This document shows, in pieces, positions 1 through 5,593 of a stretch of DNA of 12,331 nucleotides; positions within the stretch are counted from its first letter, which is position 1; each line of letters begins with the position of its first letter. Under the pieces are notes generated by a model. It worked only from the letters and a program-made list of their open reading frames with translations, was not told the DNA's origin and did no database searches. The translations under genes were made by a program, and so were the position numbers. The stretch is from SVQP01 sp045606685 (lineage in GTDB: Bacteria; Bacillota; Clostridia; Oscillospirales; CAG-272), in assembly GCA_045606685.1 (NCBI GenBank), contig JAZUSJ010000004.1, positions 1 through 12,331 of the forward strand. The letters are read 5' to 3'.

Positions 1-1097
1 ACCAGGGTACGAATATCCGAGTTACCAAGCTTTGCCTTGGTCTGGCTCTCAAACTGGGCGTCCTCCAGCTTGACGCTGACGATGGCGCAAATGCCCTCGC
101 GCACGTCCTCGCCCGACAGATTCTTATCGCTGTCCTTGAGAATGCCGGCCTTTCTGGCATAGTCGTTAAGCACCTTGGTCAGACCCGATTTGAAGCCTGT
201 CTCATGGGTACCGCCCTCGATGGTGTTCATGTTGTTTGCAAAGGTCATGATGCAGTCGCTGTAGGAGTCGTTATACTGCAGGGCGATCTCGGCCACGCTC
301 GTGTCCTTCTCGGCCCTCATGTAGATCACTTCCTTATGCACGGGATCGCAATGCTTGGATTCGGTCAGGTATTCCACAAAGGTGGAAATACCTCCCTCAA
401 ACTGCAGATCCGCCGTGCGCATCTCCTCGCCCTCGCCGACGCGCGCATCGACCAGCACAAGGTGTACGCCTGCATTCAGAAATGCCTGCTCGCGCAAGCG
501 ATTGAGCAGAATATCGTAATCGAATACGGTCTCTTCAAAAATGGTGGGATCGGGCTTGAAGGTGACCTTGACACCGTGCGGACGCTCGGGGCATTCGCCC
601 TCACAGCGGAAAGGACGCGCCACAAAGCCGCGTTCAAATCGCTCGGTATAGTGGAGTCCGTCCACCGAGTCGTCAAGCTCCAGCCATTCGGAAAGTGCGT
701 TGACGACAGACGCGCCCACACCGTGCAGACCGCCCGCAATTTTATACCCGCCACCGCCGAATTTGCCGCCCGCGTGCAAAATGGTATACACCACCTCAGG
801 CGTGGGAATTCCCTCCTTTGCGTGTATACCGGCAGGGATACCTCTGCCGTTGTCCTCAACGGTCACGCTGTTATCGGGATTGATGGTCACGCGGATGGTG
901 TCGCAATACCCCGCAAGCGCCTCGTCGATCGAGTTATCCACGATCTCGTATACCAAATGGTGCAGACCGCGGATCGAGGTGGTACCGATATACATACCGG
1001 GACGCTTTCTGACCGCCTCCAGGCCTTCCAGCACCTGGATCTGACTTTCGTCATATACGTTTTCTTTTTCCGGGGTAAGATTCTGATTTTCTTGCAT
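1..1097 (-). CDS. gyrB: DNA gyrase subunit B, N-terminal part (runs off left edge)
   Basis: ATPase subunit of gyrase, which with GyrA introduces negative supercoils. The 365 visible codons cover the GHKL ATPase domain and most of the transducer domain; the TOPRIM and C-terminal parts lie outside the window. Seen: EGLEAVRKRPGMYIG (residues 24-38); YEIVDNSIDEALAG (50-63), with E51 as the expected catalytic base and N55 as the expected Mg ligand; DNGRGIP (82-88); the GGKFGGGGYKIAGGLHGVG lid (110-128); and the QTK loop (352-354), whose lysine contacts the ATP gamma-phosphate in this family. The ATG at 1097 is preceded by AAAGGAAC at a suitable distance. ParE shares this fold, but the position after recF-remB favours GyrB. 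It probably belongs to the dnaN-recF-remB transcription unit, 25 bp downstream of remB. Confidence 0.97.
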   Translation of the reverse strand, partial: MQENQNLTPEKENVYDESQIQVLEGLEAVRKRPGMYIGTTSIRGLHHLVYEIVDNSIDEALAGYCDTIRVTINPDNSVTVEDNGRGIPAGIHAKEGIPTPEVVYTILHAGGKFGGGGYKIAGGLHGVGASVVNALSEWLELDDSVDGLHYTERFERGFVARPFRCEGECPERPHGVKVTFKPDPTIFEETVFDYDILLNRLREQAFLNAGVHLVLVDARVGEGEEMRTADLQFEGGISTFVEYLTESKHCDPVHKEVIYMRAEKDTSVAEIALQYNDSYSDCIMTFANNMNTIEGGTHETGFKSGLTKVLNDYARKAGILKDSDKNLSGEDVREGICAIVSVKLEDAQFESQTKAKLGNSDIRTL

Positions 1098-1122
1098 CGT
1101 TAAGTTCCTTTTTCAAATTATT

Positions 1123-1386
1123 TTACATACTGGATGGATCGTTCATTCTGCCCGAAAGCGAGGTTGCCGAGAGCTGCGAAAAGCAGATCTTGCAGCCCTC
1201 CTTTGTCCTGTAAAGCACAAAGGATTTTGGGATATCCTGCTTTCTTGCCGAGTCCAGAAGCCCGTTTTTCTCGGCATTGGCAAGGTATTTCCTGGTAATG
1301 GGGGAAAGCGTGGCGTTATCGGTATCGAAAATGCCGATAATGTCACGGCTTCGGATATTTTTGTTGTTTCCGACGTGTAAAAACAT
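1123..1386 (-). CDS. remB: RemB/YaaB-like DUF370 family protein
   Basis: Small 87-residue protein resembling Bacillus subtilis RemB (YaaB), which occupies the same place between recF and gyrB. Seen: start MFLHVGN, then DIIGIFDTDNATLSPITRKYL (residues 15-35) and DIPKSFVLY (51-59). These match the family pattern of an N-terminal beta strand, a D-I-(V/I)-x-I-F-D motif and PKS. RemA/RemB-type proteins are linked to regulation of matrix genes in Bacillus; the role here is inferred only from the family. The frame stays open upstream to 1461, but those codons overlap recF. The ATG at 1386 sits 4 bp after the recF stop with AAAAGAG just upstream, and it begins exactly at the conserved N-terminus. The C-terminal tail after about residue 70 (serine-rich) is not recognisable. 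Confidence 0.85.
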   Translation of the reverse strand: MFLHVGNNKNIRSRDIIGIFDTDNATLSPITRKYLANAEKNGLLDSARKQDIPKSFVLYRTKEGCKICFSQLSATSLSGRMNDPSSM

Positions 1387-1390
1387 AGAT

Positions 1391-2503
1391 TCACTCTTTT
1401 CTATGGTACGTGCCGCCCTTGACGTAAACGGTATTTTTGCCGCCTGCAAGCTCACTCTCACACGAGGTCATGATCACCTGTCTGTCCGAGATCTCGCCAA
1501 GCAGGTAAGCGCGCCGTCCCGCATCCAGCTCGGAAAGCACGTCGTCAAAGAGAAACACGGGATATTCATTCTCGCAATGTGTGCGTGAAATTTCGCCCTC
1601 TGCCATCTTCATGGCCAGAGCAATCGATCTTTGTTGCCCCTGAGAGGCAAAAATTCGCGCGTATTTGCCGTTTAGTTCAATTTCGAGGTCATCTCTGTGA
1701 ATGCCCCACAAGGTGCTTCCCGCGGCAATTTCGCGGTCGTGGTGCGACATGTAAAGACGCATGTACGCGTTTTTGCAAAATTCTCTGTCAGCGTACATAT
1801 CCTGTTCAATATGCGCTTTTCCCACGTACCTGACGCATACCGATTCCTTTTGGCCGGACATGCCCACAAAGAAGTCCCCCACGTGGAAATTGAGCTGCTT
1901 TACGTACTCATAACGCACCGAGGCAATATAGGCTGCCTCCGCTGCAAGCTGTGCGCTCCACAGCTCTATTGTATCGTCAAACGTCCTGCGGTCTGTCTCT
2001 GCCAGCTTGAGCAGGCTGTTCCGCTGCTTGAGCAGCTGATTGTATTTTTGCAGCGAGCGGATATAGGTAGGGTAGAGCTGCGAGATGGCCACGTCCAGAA
2101 AATTGCGGCGCTCCGCCGGCCCTTCCTTGACAAGCGAAAGATGCTCGGGGCAAAACAGCACCACGCGAAAGCTGCCCAGCAGCTGGCTTGTCCGCGCAAG
2201 GCTGATGCCGTTGTGGTATACGCGCCGCTTTCCTTGCGAAAAAAGCTGCATTTCGATGGTCTGCTCACGCTTGCTGTCCGAGTAATGCTGCAAAATGCTG
2301 CATTCCTCCTGCCCAAAGCGCACAAGCTCTGCGTCCTTTGCCGCGCGAAAGGTCTTGCCCAGCGCGCAAAGGTAAATGGCCTCCAGCAAATTGGTCTTTC
2401 CCTGGGCGTTGTCGCCTGCAAGGACGTTGACGCCGCTGTCAAATTCCACGCAAGCAGCCTCAATATTGCGGAAATTCCGTACCTCAATGCGATTGCATTG
2501 CAT
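1391..2503 (-). CDS. recF: DNA replication/repair protein RecF
   Basis: 370-residue SMC-like ATPase that, with RecO and RecR, loads RecA at single-stranded gaps. Length is normal for RecF. Seen: an N-terminal strand typical of RecF (RIEVRNFRNIE, residues 5-15); Walker A GDNAQGKT (30-37); the family's F-x-P-E-H-L segment (117-122); GIHRDDLEIELNGK (267-280); the ABC-type signature SQGQQRS (287-293); Walker B VFLFDD (316-321) followed by the D-loop SELDAGRR (324-331); and VIMTSCE (343-349) at the position of the H-loop region. The start at 2503 is 7 bp beyond the dnaN stop, with AAGGA inside the end of dnaN, so the two are translationally close. No S4-domain gene (yaaA/rlbA) lies between dnaN and recF. 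Confidence 0.97.
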   Translation of the reverse strand: MQCNRIEVRNFRNIEAACVEFDSGVNVLAGDNAQGKTNLLEAIYLCALGKTFRAAKDAELVRFGQEECSILQHYSDSKREQTIEMQLFSQGKRRVYHNGISLARTSQLLGSFRVVLFCPEHLSLVKEGPAERRNFLDVAISQLYPTYIRSLQKYNQLLKQRNSLLKLAETDRRTFDDTIELWSAQLAAEAAYIASVRYEYVKQLNFHVGDFFVGMSGQKESVCVRYVGKAHIEQDMYADREFCKNAYMRLYMSHHDREIAAGSTLWGIHRDDLEIELNGKYARIFASQGQQRSIALAMKMAEGEISRTHCENEYPVFLFDDVLSELDAGRRAYLLGEISDRQVIMTSCESELAGGKNTVYVKGGTYHRKE

Positions 2504-2510
2504 AAAAGTA

Positions 2511-3656
2511 TCAGTCCTTCATACGAACGGGCAGCAAGAGGAACAGCTCCTTATCCTCACCCTGCTCGCAAGGCTCAATGTTGATGCTGGAAAGGGGAGA
2601 GGTCATGCTCAGCTTGATTCTATCGGCCGTGCATGCACGCAAGGAATCGATCAGGTAGCGGTTGTTGAACGCAATGACCAGATCGTCACCCTCGTGCTCC
2701 ACGTAAAGCTCCTCGTAGGTCGAGCCTGCGGTGGAGGTAGCCGAGATCTTGAGGTAATCGCCCGCAACCGTCAGCTTGACGTGAGAGCGCACGCTGCCCG
2801 CAATTCTTTCCTCGGTCACGAGTGCCGCACGCTCCAGAGCACCGATCAGAACGGTTCTGTCCACGCAGACAGTGATTCTGTGGGTGGTGACGATGATGCG
2901 GTTATAATCGATATAGTCGCCGTCGATCAGACGGGAGAAGAAGATCATGCTGTCCAGGTTGAACACGATATTCTTGCGGCTGGTGTACACGGTCACGGTT
3001 GCTTCCTCATCGCTGTCCAGCATTCTGTAAAGCTCGTTTACAGTCTTGCAGGGGATGATAAACGAGAAATCCGAGCCGCCCTGTGCGGTAAAGGAATCGA
3101 TCTCGGTGGTCACGTTGCACTTTGCCAGCTTGAAGGAGTCGCAGGAAACGAGATAGAGGGTATTGCCCGCGATCTTGAAGTGGCAGCCATTGAGCACGGG
3201 ACGCTGGTCGTTGACACCCATGGCGTACATGACCTTGGAAAGCATCTGACGCAGCACGCTTTGCTTGACCGTAAAGCCATTGGGCGAGGTCAGGCGGGGG
3301 ATTTCGGGGAAGTCCGCACCCGCAAGCGCGTTCATTTTATGGGAGGAGTTGGCGGAAACGATCTCTGCGCCAAGCTTTTCGTTGACACTCAGGGTAACTG
3401 TCTCGCCCTCCATGACGCGGATGGTCTGCACGAATTTCTGTGCGTTGATGATATAGCAGCCGGGCTCTTCGACCTCGGCGGTGATCTCAATGCGAACGCC
3501 CTTTTCAAGGTCAAAGGTGGTCAGCACGCAGGTATTGTCCTCTTTTGCTTCAAACAAAATGCCCTCCACGGCAGTCAGCGTGGATTTACCGGATACGGCG
3601 CACATCAGGGGCGCGACGGCATTGCAGATCTCCTGGCGGTTGAATACGATTTTCAT
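2511..3656 (-). CDS. dnaN: DNA polymerase III beta sliding clamp
   Basis: 381-residue ring clamp that tethers the replicative polymerase and binds many partners through its hydrophobic cleft. Seen: MKIVFNRQEI at the N-terminus, GADFPEIP (residues 113-120), RPVLNG (152-157), LIDGDYIDYNRII (243-255), FNNRYLIDSL (330-339) and the C-terminal LLPVRM (374-379), where most clamps have LPMR or LPVR. The three repeated clamp domains occupy about 1-125, 126-250 and 251-381. The open frame continues upstream to 3872, but that part would encode the origin region. The ATG at 3656 has AAGGAG six bases ahead and matches the family N-terminus, so it is chosen. It is the first gene of the probable dnaN-recF-remB-gyrB operon. 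Confidence 0.97.
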   Translation of the reverse strand: MKIVFNRQEICNAVAPLMCAVSGKSTLTAVEGILFEAKEDNTCVLTTFDLEKGVRIEITAEVEEPGCYIINAQKFVQTIRVMEGETVTLSVNEKLGAEIVSANSSHKMNALAGADFPEIPRLTSPNGFTVKQSVLRQMLSKVMYAMGVNDQRPVLNGCHFKIAGNTLYLVSCDSFKLAKCNVTTEIDSFTAQGGSDFSFIIPCKTVNELYRMLDSDEEATVTVYTSRKNIVFNLDSMIFFSRLIDGDYIDYNRIIVTTHRITVCVDRTVLIGALERAALVTEERIAGSVRSHVKLTVAGDYLKISATSTAGSTYEELYVEHEGDDLVIAFNNRYLIDSLRACTADRIKLSMTSPLSSINIEPCEQGEDKELFLLLPVRMKD

Positions 3657-3690
3657 AAGGCACTCCTTTTTTTTGTAATATCTCCGCATA

Positions 3691-3706
3691 TCTCGCGCAC
3701 GCGAGA
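3691..3706 (-). promoter_or_regulatory. Hairpin in the dnaN leader
   Basis: TCTCGC and GCGAGA flank a four-base loop, giving a perfect 6-bp stem about 35 bp upstream of the dnaN start codon. In the minus-strand transcript it would lie between a pyrimidine-rich run (3707-3730, repeated CTAT and CTCT) and the Shine-Dalgarno sequence. No U-tract follows, so it is not an intrinsic terminator. A role in translation, RNA stability or bounding the unwinding region is possible but unproven. Confidence 0.4.
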
Positions 3707-3737
3707 GAGATAGAGAGAATGGATAGATAGTATTTAC

Positions 3738-3755
3738 CAGTAGTTTTAAAAGTAG
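3738..3755 (+). promoter_or_regulatory. DnaA-trio-like triplet run (candidate unwinding element)
   Basis: Read in register on the plus strand the triplets are CAG TAG TTT TAA AAG TAG. Four of six (TAG, TAA, AAG, TAG) match the 3'-(G/A)A(T/A)-5' DnaA-trio pattern known from the Bacillus basal unwinding system. The sequence AGTAGT also recurs at 3739-3744 and 3751-3756, exactly 12 bp apart and so in triplet phase. It lies 13 bp from the DnaA box at 3769-3777, between that box and dnaN, as in Bacillus. The spacer is not GC-rich, unlike the Bacillus arrangement. Confidence 0.45.
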
Positions 3756-3768
3756 TTTCTGTTCAAAT

Positions 3769-3777
3769 TGTGGAAAA
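3769..3777 (-). promoter_or_regulatory. DnaA box (TTTTCCACA)
   Basis: One mismatch (position 3) from TTATCCACA. It is the box nearest dnaN and sits next to the trio-like run. It is part of a 12-bp sequence, TGGAAAAGTCGG (plus strand, 3771-3782), that recurs 63 bp further on. Confidence 0.65.
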
Positions 3778-3831
3778 GTCGGATTGTCGTTGTCATGCAA
3801 GGAAAAATTTTTCGGAAAGGTTGTTTTTTTC

Positions 3832-3840
3832 TTTGGAAAA
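3832..3840 (-). promoter_or_regulatory. Degenerate DnaA-box-like site
   Basis: Plus-strand TTTGGAAAA differs from the other boxes (TGTGGAAAA) at one further position. It is supported mainly because TGGAAAAGTCGG (3834-3845) is an exact 12-bp repeat of 3771-3782. The 63-bp offset is about six helical turns, which would put both sites on the same DNA face. Confidence 0.35.
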
Positions 3841-3904
3841 GTCGGGGGAAAATTGCCGCGTAAGCTGTGCAAAACTTTTTTTCTTTACCAAGCCTTTGCG
3901 GCTG

Positions 3905-3924
3905 TGTCGTGCTTTGGTACGACA
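3905..3924. repeat. Inverted repeat between dnaA and dnaN
   Basis: TGTCGT and ACGACA form a perfect 6-bp stem around an 8-base loop, about 50 bp past the dnaA stop. No T-tract follows on either strand, so it is not a convincing terminator. It may be a structural part of the origin or of the dnaA-dnaN transcript. Confidence 0.4.
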
Positions 3925-3934
3925 TGCGTGTCGT

Positions 3935-3943
3935 TGTGGAAAA
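3935..3943 (-). promoter_or_regulatory. DnaA box, inner member of a head-to-head pair
   Basis: Plus strand reads TGTGGAAAA, the exact inverse complement of the box at 3955-3963, from which it is separated by 11 bp. Confidence 0.65.
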
Positions 3944-3954
3944 ATTTTACCGGG

Positions 3955-3963
3955 TTTTCCACA
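3955..3963 (+). promoter_or_regulatory. DnaA box, outer member of a head-to-head pair
   Basis: TTTTCCACA, 11 bp from the dnaA stop codon. With 3935-3943 it makes a perfect 9-bp inverted repeat, so the pair could bind two DnaA monomers in opposite orientation, and its RNA could fold as a hairpin in the dnaA 3' region. Confidence 0.65.
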
Positions 3964-3974
3964 GGGGAGGTATG

Positions 3975-5375
3975 TCAGCTCTCCTTGACCGCCTTGGTCA
4001 GCTCGTCGATCTCCATGGAGAAGGCGGGGGAGGCCATGATCTTTTTCTCCACCGTGTCGATCGAGGAGATGATGGTGGTGTGGTTACGGTTGAGGATCTT
4101 ACCGATGCCGGGGAAGGACATGTCGGTAATCTCGCGGATCAGATAAATGGCAATATGTCTTGCCTGTGCGATGTCCTTGGTGCGGCGCTCACCGATGATG
4201 TCTTCTTTTTTGATGCCGTACTTTCTGTACACGGCAGAGAAGATCTTATCCACCGTGACGTTGACAGGCTCAGCTCCGCCCAAAAGCTCGTCGATACAGC
4301 CGCGTGCCACCTCCATGGTGATCACCTTGCCGTATACAAATCCGATGGCGCTGAGCTTACGCACGGCTCCCTCGATCTGTCTGATATTGGAGCGCAGGTT
4401 TTCGGCAAGGAACTCCAGCACCTCGTCCGAGATCTCAATGCCCACCTGATCGGCCTTCTTTTTGATAATGGCCATGCGCAGCTCGTGATCCGGCGGCTGA
4501 ATGTCCGCGATCAGTCCCCACTCGAATCTCGTGATCAGTCTGTCCTCCAAGGTCTTGATCTCTCTGGGAGGCTTATCCGAGGTCAGAATGATCTGCTTGC
4601 CGTCCTCATGAAGGGCGTTGAAGGTGTGGAAAAATTCCTCTTGCGTGGAAACCTTGCCTGCGATGAACTGAATATCGTCGATCATGAGAATATCGCAGCT
4701 GCGGTATTTTTCGCGGAATTCGTTCATGGTGCGGCGCGCCATGCAGTCGATCATCTGATTGGTAAAGTCCTCGCTTTTGATGTAGATCACCTTGATATCC
4801 GGACGCTTGCGCTTGAATTCGTTTGTAATGGCGTAAAGCAGGTGCGTCTTACCGATTCCGGATGGGCCGTAGATAAAGAGGGGATTGTAATCGGTTGCGG
4901 GGTGATTTGCCACGGCCACGCAGGCAGCGTGTGCAAACTTGTTGGAATTTCCCACGATGAAGTTGTCAAAGGTATATTCGAATTTGAAGGGGGGCATGGT
5001 AGAGCCGAGCGTGGGCTTGTCCTCGGGCTGCTTTGCGGGAGCTTGCGTCTGCGCCGCTGCCGCCTCGGTCTGTGCTGCGCGCATAAATCTCTCGCGCAGG
5101 CTTTCCACACCCTTGGTATTGCCCGAAAACTGCAGGTCGATCTGCACGTCCATGCCAAGGTTTTCCGAGAATTTCTGTCTGATCTCGGGCAGGTATTTGG
5201 TTTTAAGCACGTTGATCTTGATCTCGGACGGTGTCACCATGGTAATGGTGTTATTCTCAAAGCTCTTGATCTCCAGTCCGCCGAACCAGACGTCGCAGAT
5301 CAGGTCTCCGAGAGTGCCTCTGTAGTATTCCTTGATACCGTCCCAGAGCGCATTGAGAAGGTCTAAAATTTCCAT
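3975..5375 (-). CDS. dnaA: Chromosomal replication initiator protein DnaA
   Basis: 466-residue AAA+ initiator that binds DnaA boxes, oligomerises with ATP and opens oriC. Seen: domain I, about residues 1-82 (MEILDLLNALWDGIK start); an Ala/Gln/Pro-rich linker, about 95-125; an AAA+ domain, about 132-350, with Walker A GPSGIGKT (170-177), Walker B ILMIDD (229-234), ILTSD (263-267) as sensor I region and RLITRFEWGL (279-288) carrying the arginine finger R283; and a domain IV helix-turn-helix, about 375-466, with ERRTKDIAQARHIA (396-409) and RNHTTI (430-435), the DnaA-box recognition signature. The ATG at 5375 is preceded by AAAGGAAA. The gene is divergent from copA, and its end abuts the candidate origin. 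Confidence 0.98.
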   Translation of the reverse strand: MEILDLLNALWDGIKEYYRGTLGDLICDVWFGGLEIKSFENNTITMVTPSEIKINVLKTKYLPEIRQKFSENLGMDVQIDLQFSGNTKGVESLRERFMRAAQTEAAAAQTQAPAKQPEDKPTLGSTMPPFKFEYTFDNFIVGNSNKFAHAACVAVANHPATDYNPLFIYGPSGIGKTHLLYAITNEFKRKRPDIKVIYIKSEDFTNQMIDCMARRTMNEFREKYRSCDILMIDDIQFIAGKVSTQEEFFHTFNALHEDGKQIILTSDKPPREIKTLEDRLITRFEWGLIADIQPPDHELRMAIIKKKADQVGIEISDEVLEFLAENLRSNIRQIEGAVRKLSAIGFVYGKVITMEVARGCIDELLGGAEPVNVTVDKIFSAVYRKYGIKKEDIIGERRTKDIAQARHIAIYLIREITDMSFPGIGKILNRNHTTIISSIDTVEKKIMASPAFSMEIDELTKAVKES

Positions 5376-5387
5376 TATGTTTCCTTT

Positions 5388-5397
5388 CCCATATGGG
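5388..5397. repeat. Short palindrome in the dnaA leader
   Basis: CCCATATGGG is a perfect 10-bp palindrome 12 bp upstream of the dnaA start codon, just ahead of its ribosome binding site. It could be an operator or chance; nothing else supports a function. Confidence 0.25.
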
Positions 5398-5401
5398 TAA
5401 C

Positions 5402-5447
5402 TTTTAGTATATATATTTATAGTTATTATATATTATAACATATTATA
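5402..5447. other. Very AT-rich island upstream of dnaA
   Basis: Only three G/C bases in 46 positions, made of runs of TATA and TTATAA, including a GTTAT/ATAAC inverted repeat at 5422-5439. It overlaps the dnaA -10 elements. It could be a duplex-unwinding element, but no DnaA box better than two mismatches lies near it, so promoter function is the simpler explanation. Confidence 0.4.
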
Positions 5448-5460
5448 GTCGTAAAAGCAA
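5432..5460 (-). promoter_or_regulatory. Probable sigma-A-type dnaA promoter
   Basis: On the minus strand, TTGCTT (5455-5460) and a perfect TATAAT (5432-5437) are separated by 17 bp. A second perfect TATAAT lies at 5442-5447 but lacks a good -35 at the right distance. The transcript would start about 50 bp upstream of the dnaA ATG. Confidence 0.55.
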
Positions 5461-5515
5461 CCCCAAATGCACCCTTTTGAAAGTTTTTTTTGTCAGAAAA
5501 GTTTACATTTTTTCG

Positions 5516-5544
5516 TTGCAATCCCGGAAATAATGCGTTATAAT
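5516..5544 (+). promoter_or_regulatory. Probable sigma-A-type copA promoter
   Basis: TTGCAA (5516-5521), a 17-bp spacer and a perfect TATAAT (5539-5544), about 50 bp before the copA ATG. No CsoR-type GC-rich palindrome or CopY-type TACA-N2-TGTA box is visible, so copper control cannot be read from this sequence. Confidence 0.6.
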
Positions 5545-5593
5545 GTGTATATATTGAATTTGTAAAATTTTTGTGAAAAGAGATTTTTTGAAT

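Larger units (their letters stand above)
3657..3974. other. oriC: Candidate replication origin (oriC) between dnaA and dnaN
   Basis: 318-bp non-coding gap directly after dnaA. It contains three copies of TTTTCCACA (3769-3777 minus, 3935-3943 minus, 3955-3963 plus), one mismatch from the TTATCCACA DnaA-box consensus. It also has a more degenerate copy at 3832-3840, AT-rich stretches, a perfect GAAAAATTTTTC palindrome (3802-3813) and a triplet run resembling the DnaA-trio (3738-3755). In Bacillus the unwinding element also lies between dnaA and dnaN. The rival site, the dnaA-copA gap, is AT-rich but has no good DnaA box. The origin role is inferred from site content and gene context. Confidence 0.75.

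Noticed and set aside
204..1103. Long plus-strand open frame opposite gyrB
   Set aside because: Shadow of the gyrB coding strand; no family resemblance and no start signals. Similar long antisense frames over recF, dnaN, dnaA, mreB and mrdA were rejected for the same reason.
3657..3872. N-terminal extension of the dnaN frame
   Set aside because: The extra 72 codons cover the DnaA boxes and leader; the ATG at 3656 has a strong Shine-Dalgarno and matches the family N-terminus.
4625..4633. TTTTCCACA match inside dnaA
   Set aside because: It is explained by the codons for the conserved Phe-Phe-His-Thr stretch of DnaA and is isolated from the other boxes, so it is likely coincidental.
5544..5552. 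TGTGTATAT as a DnaA box upstream of dnaA
   Set aside because: Two mismatches to consensus, including a core G, and it forms part of the copA promoter region.
5502..5566. TTTACA (5502-5507) and TGTAAA (5561-5566) as a CopY-type operator
   Set aside because: The half-sites are 53 bp apart, not the TACA-N2-TGTA arrangement, and lie in AT-rich DNA where such matches are expected.
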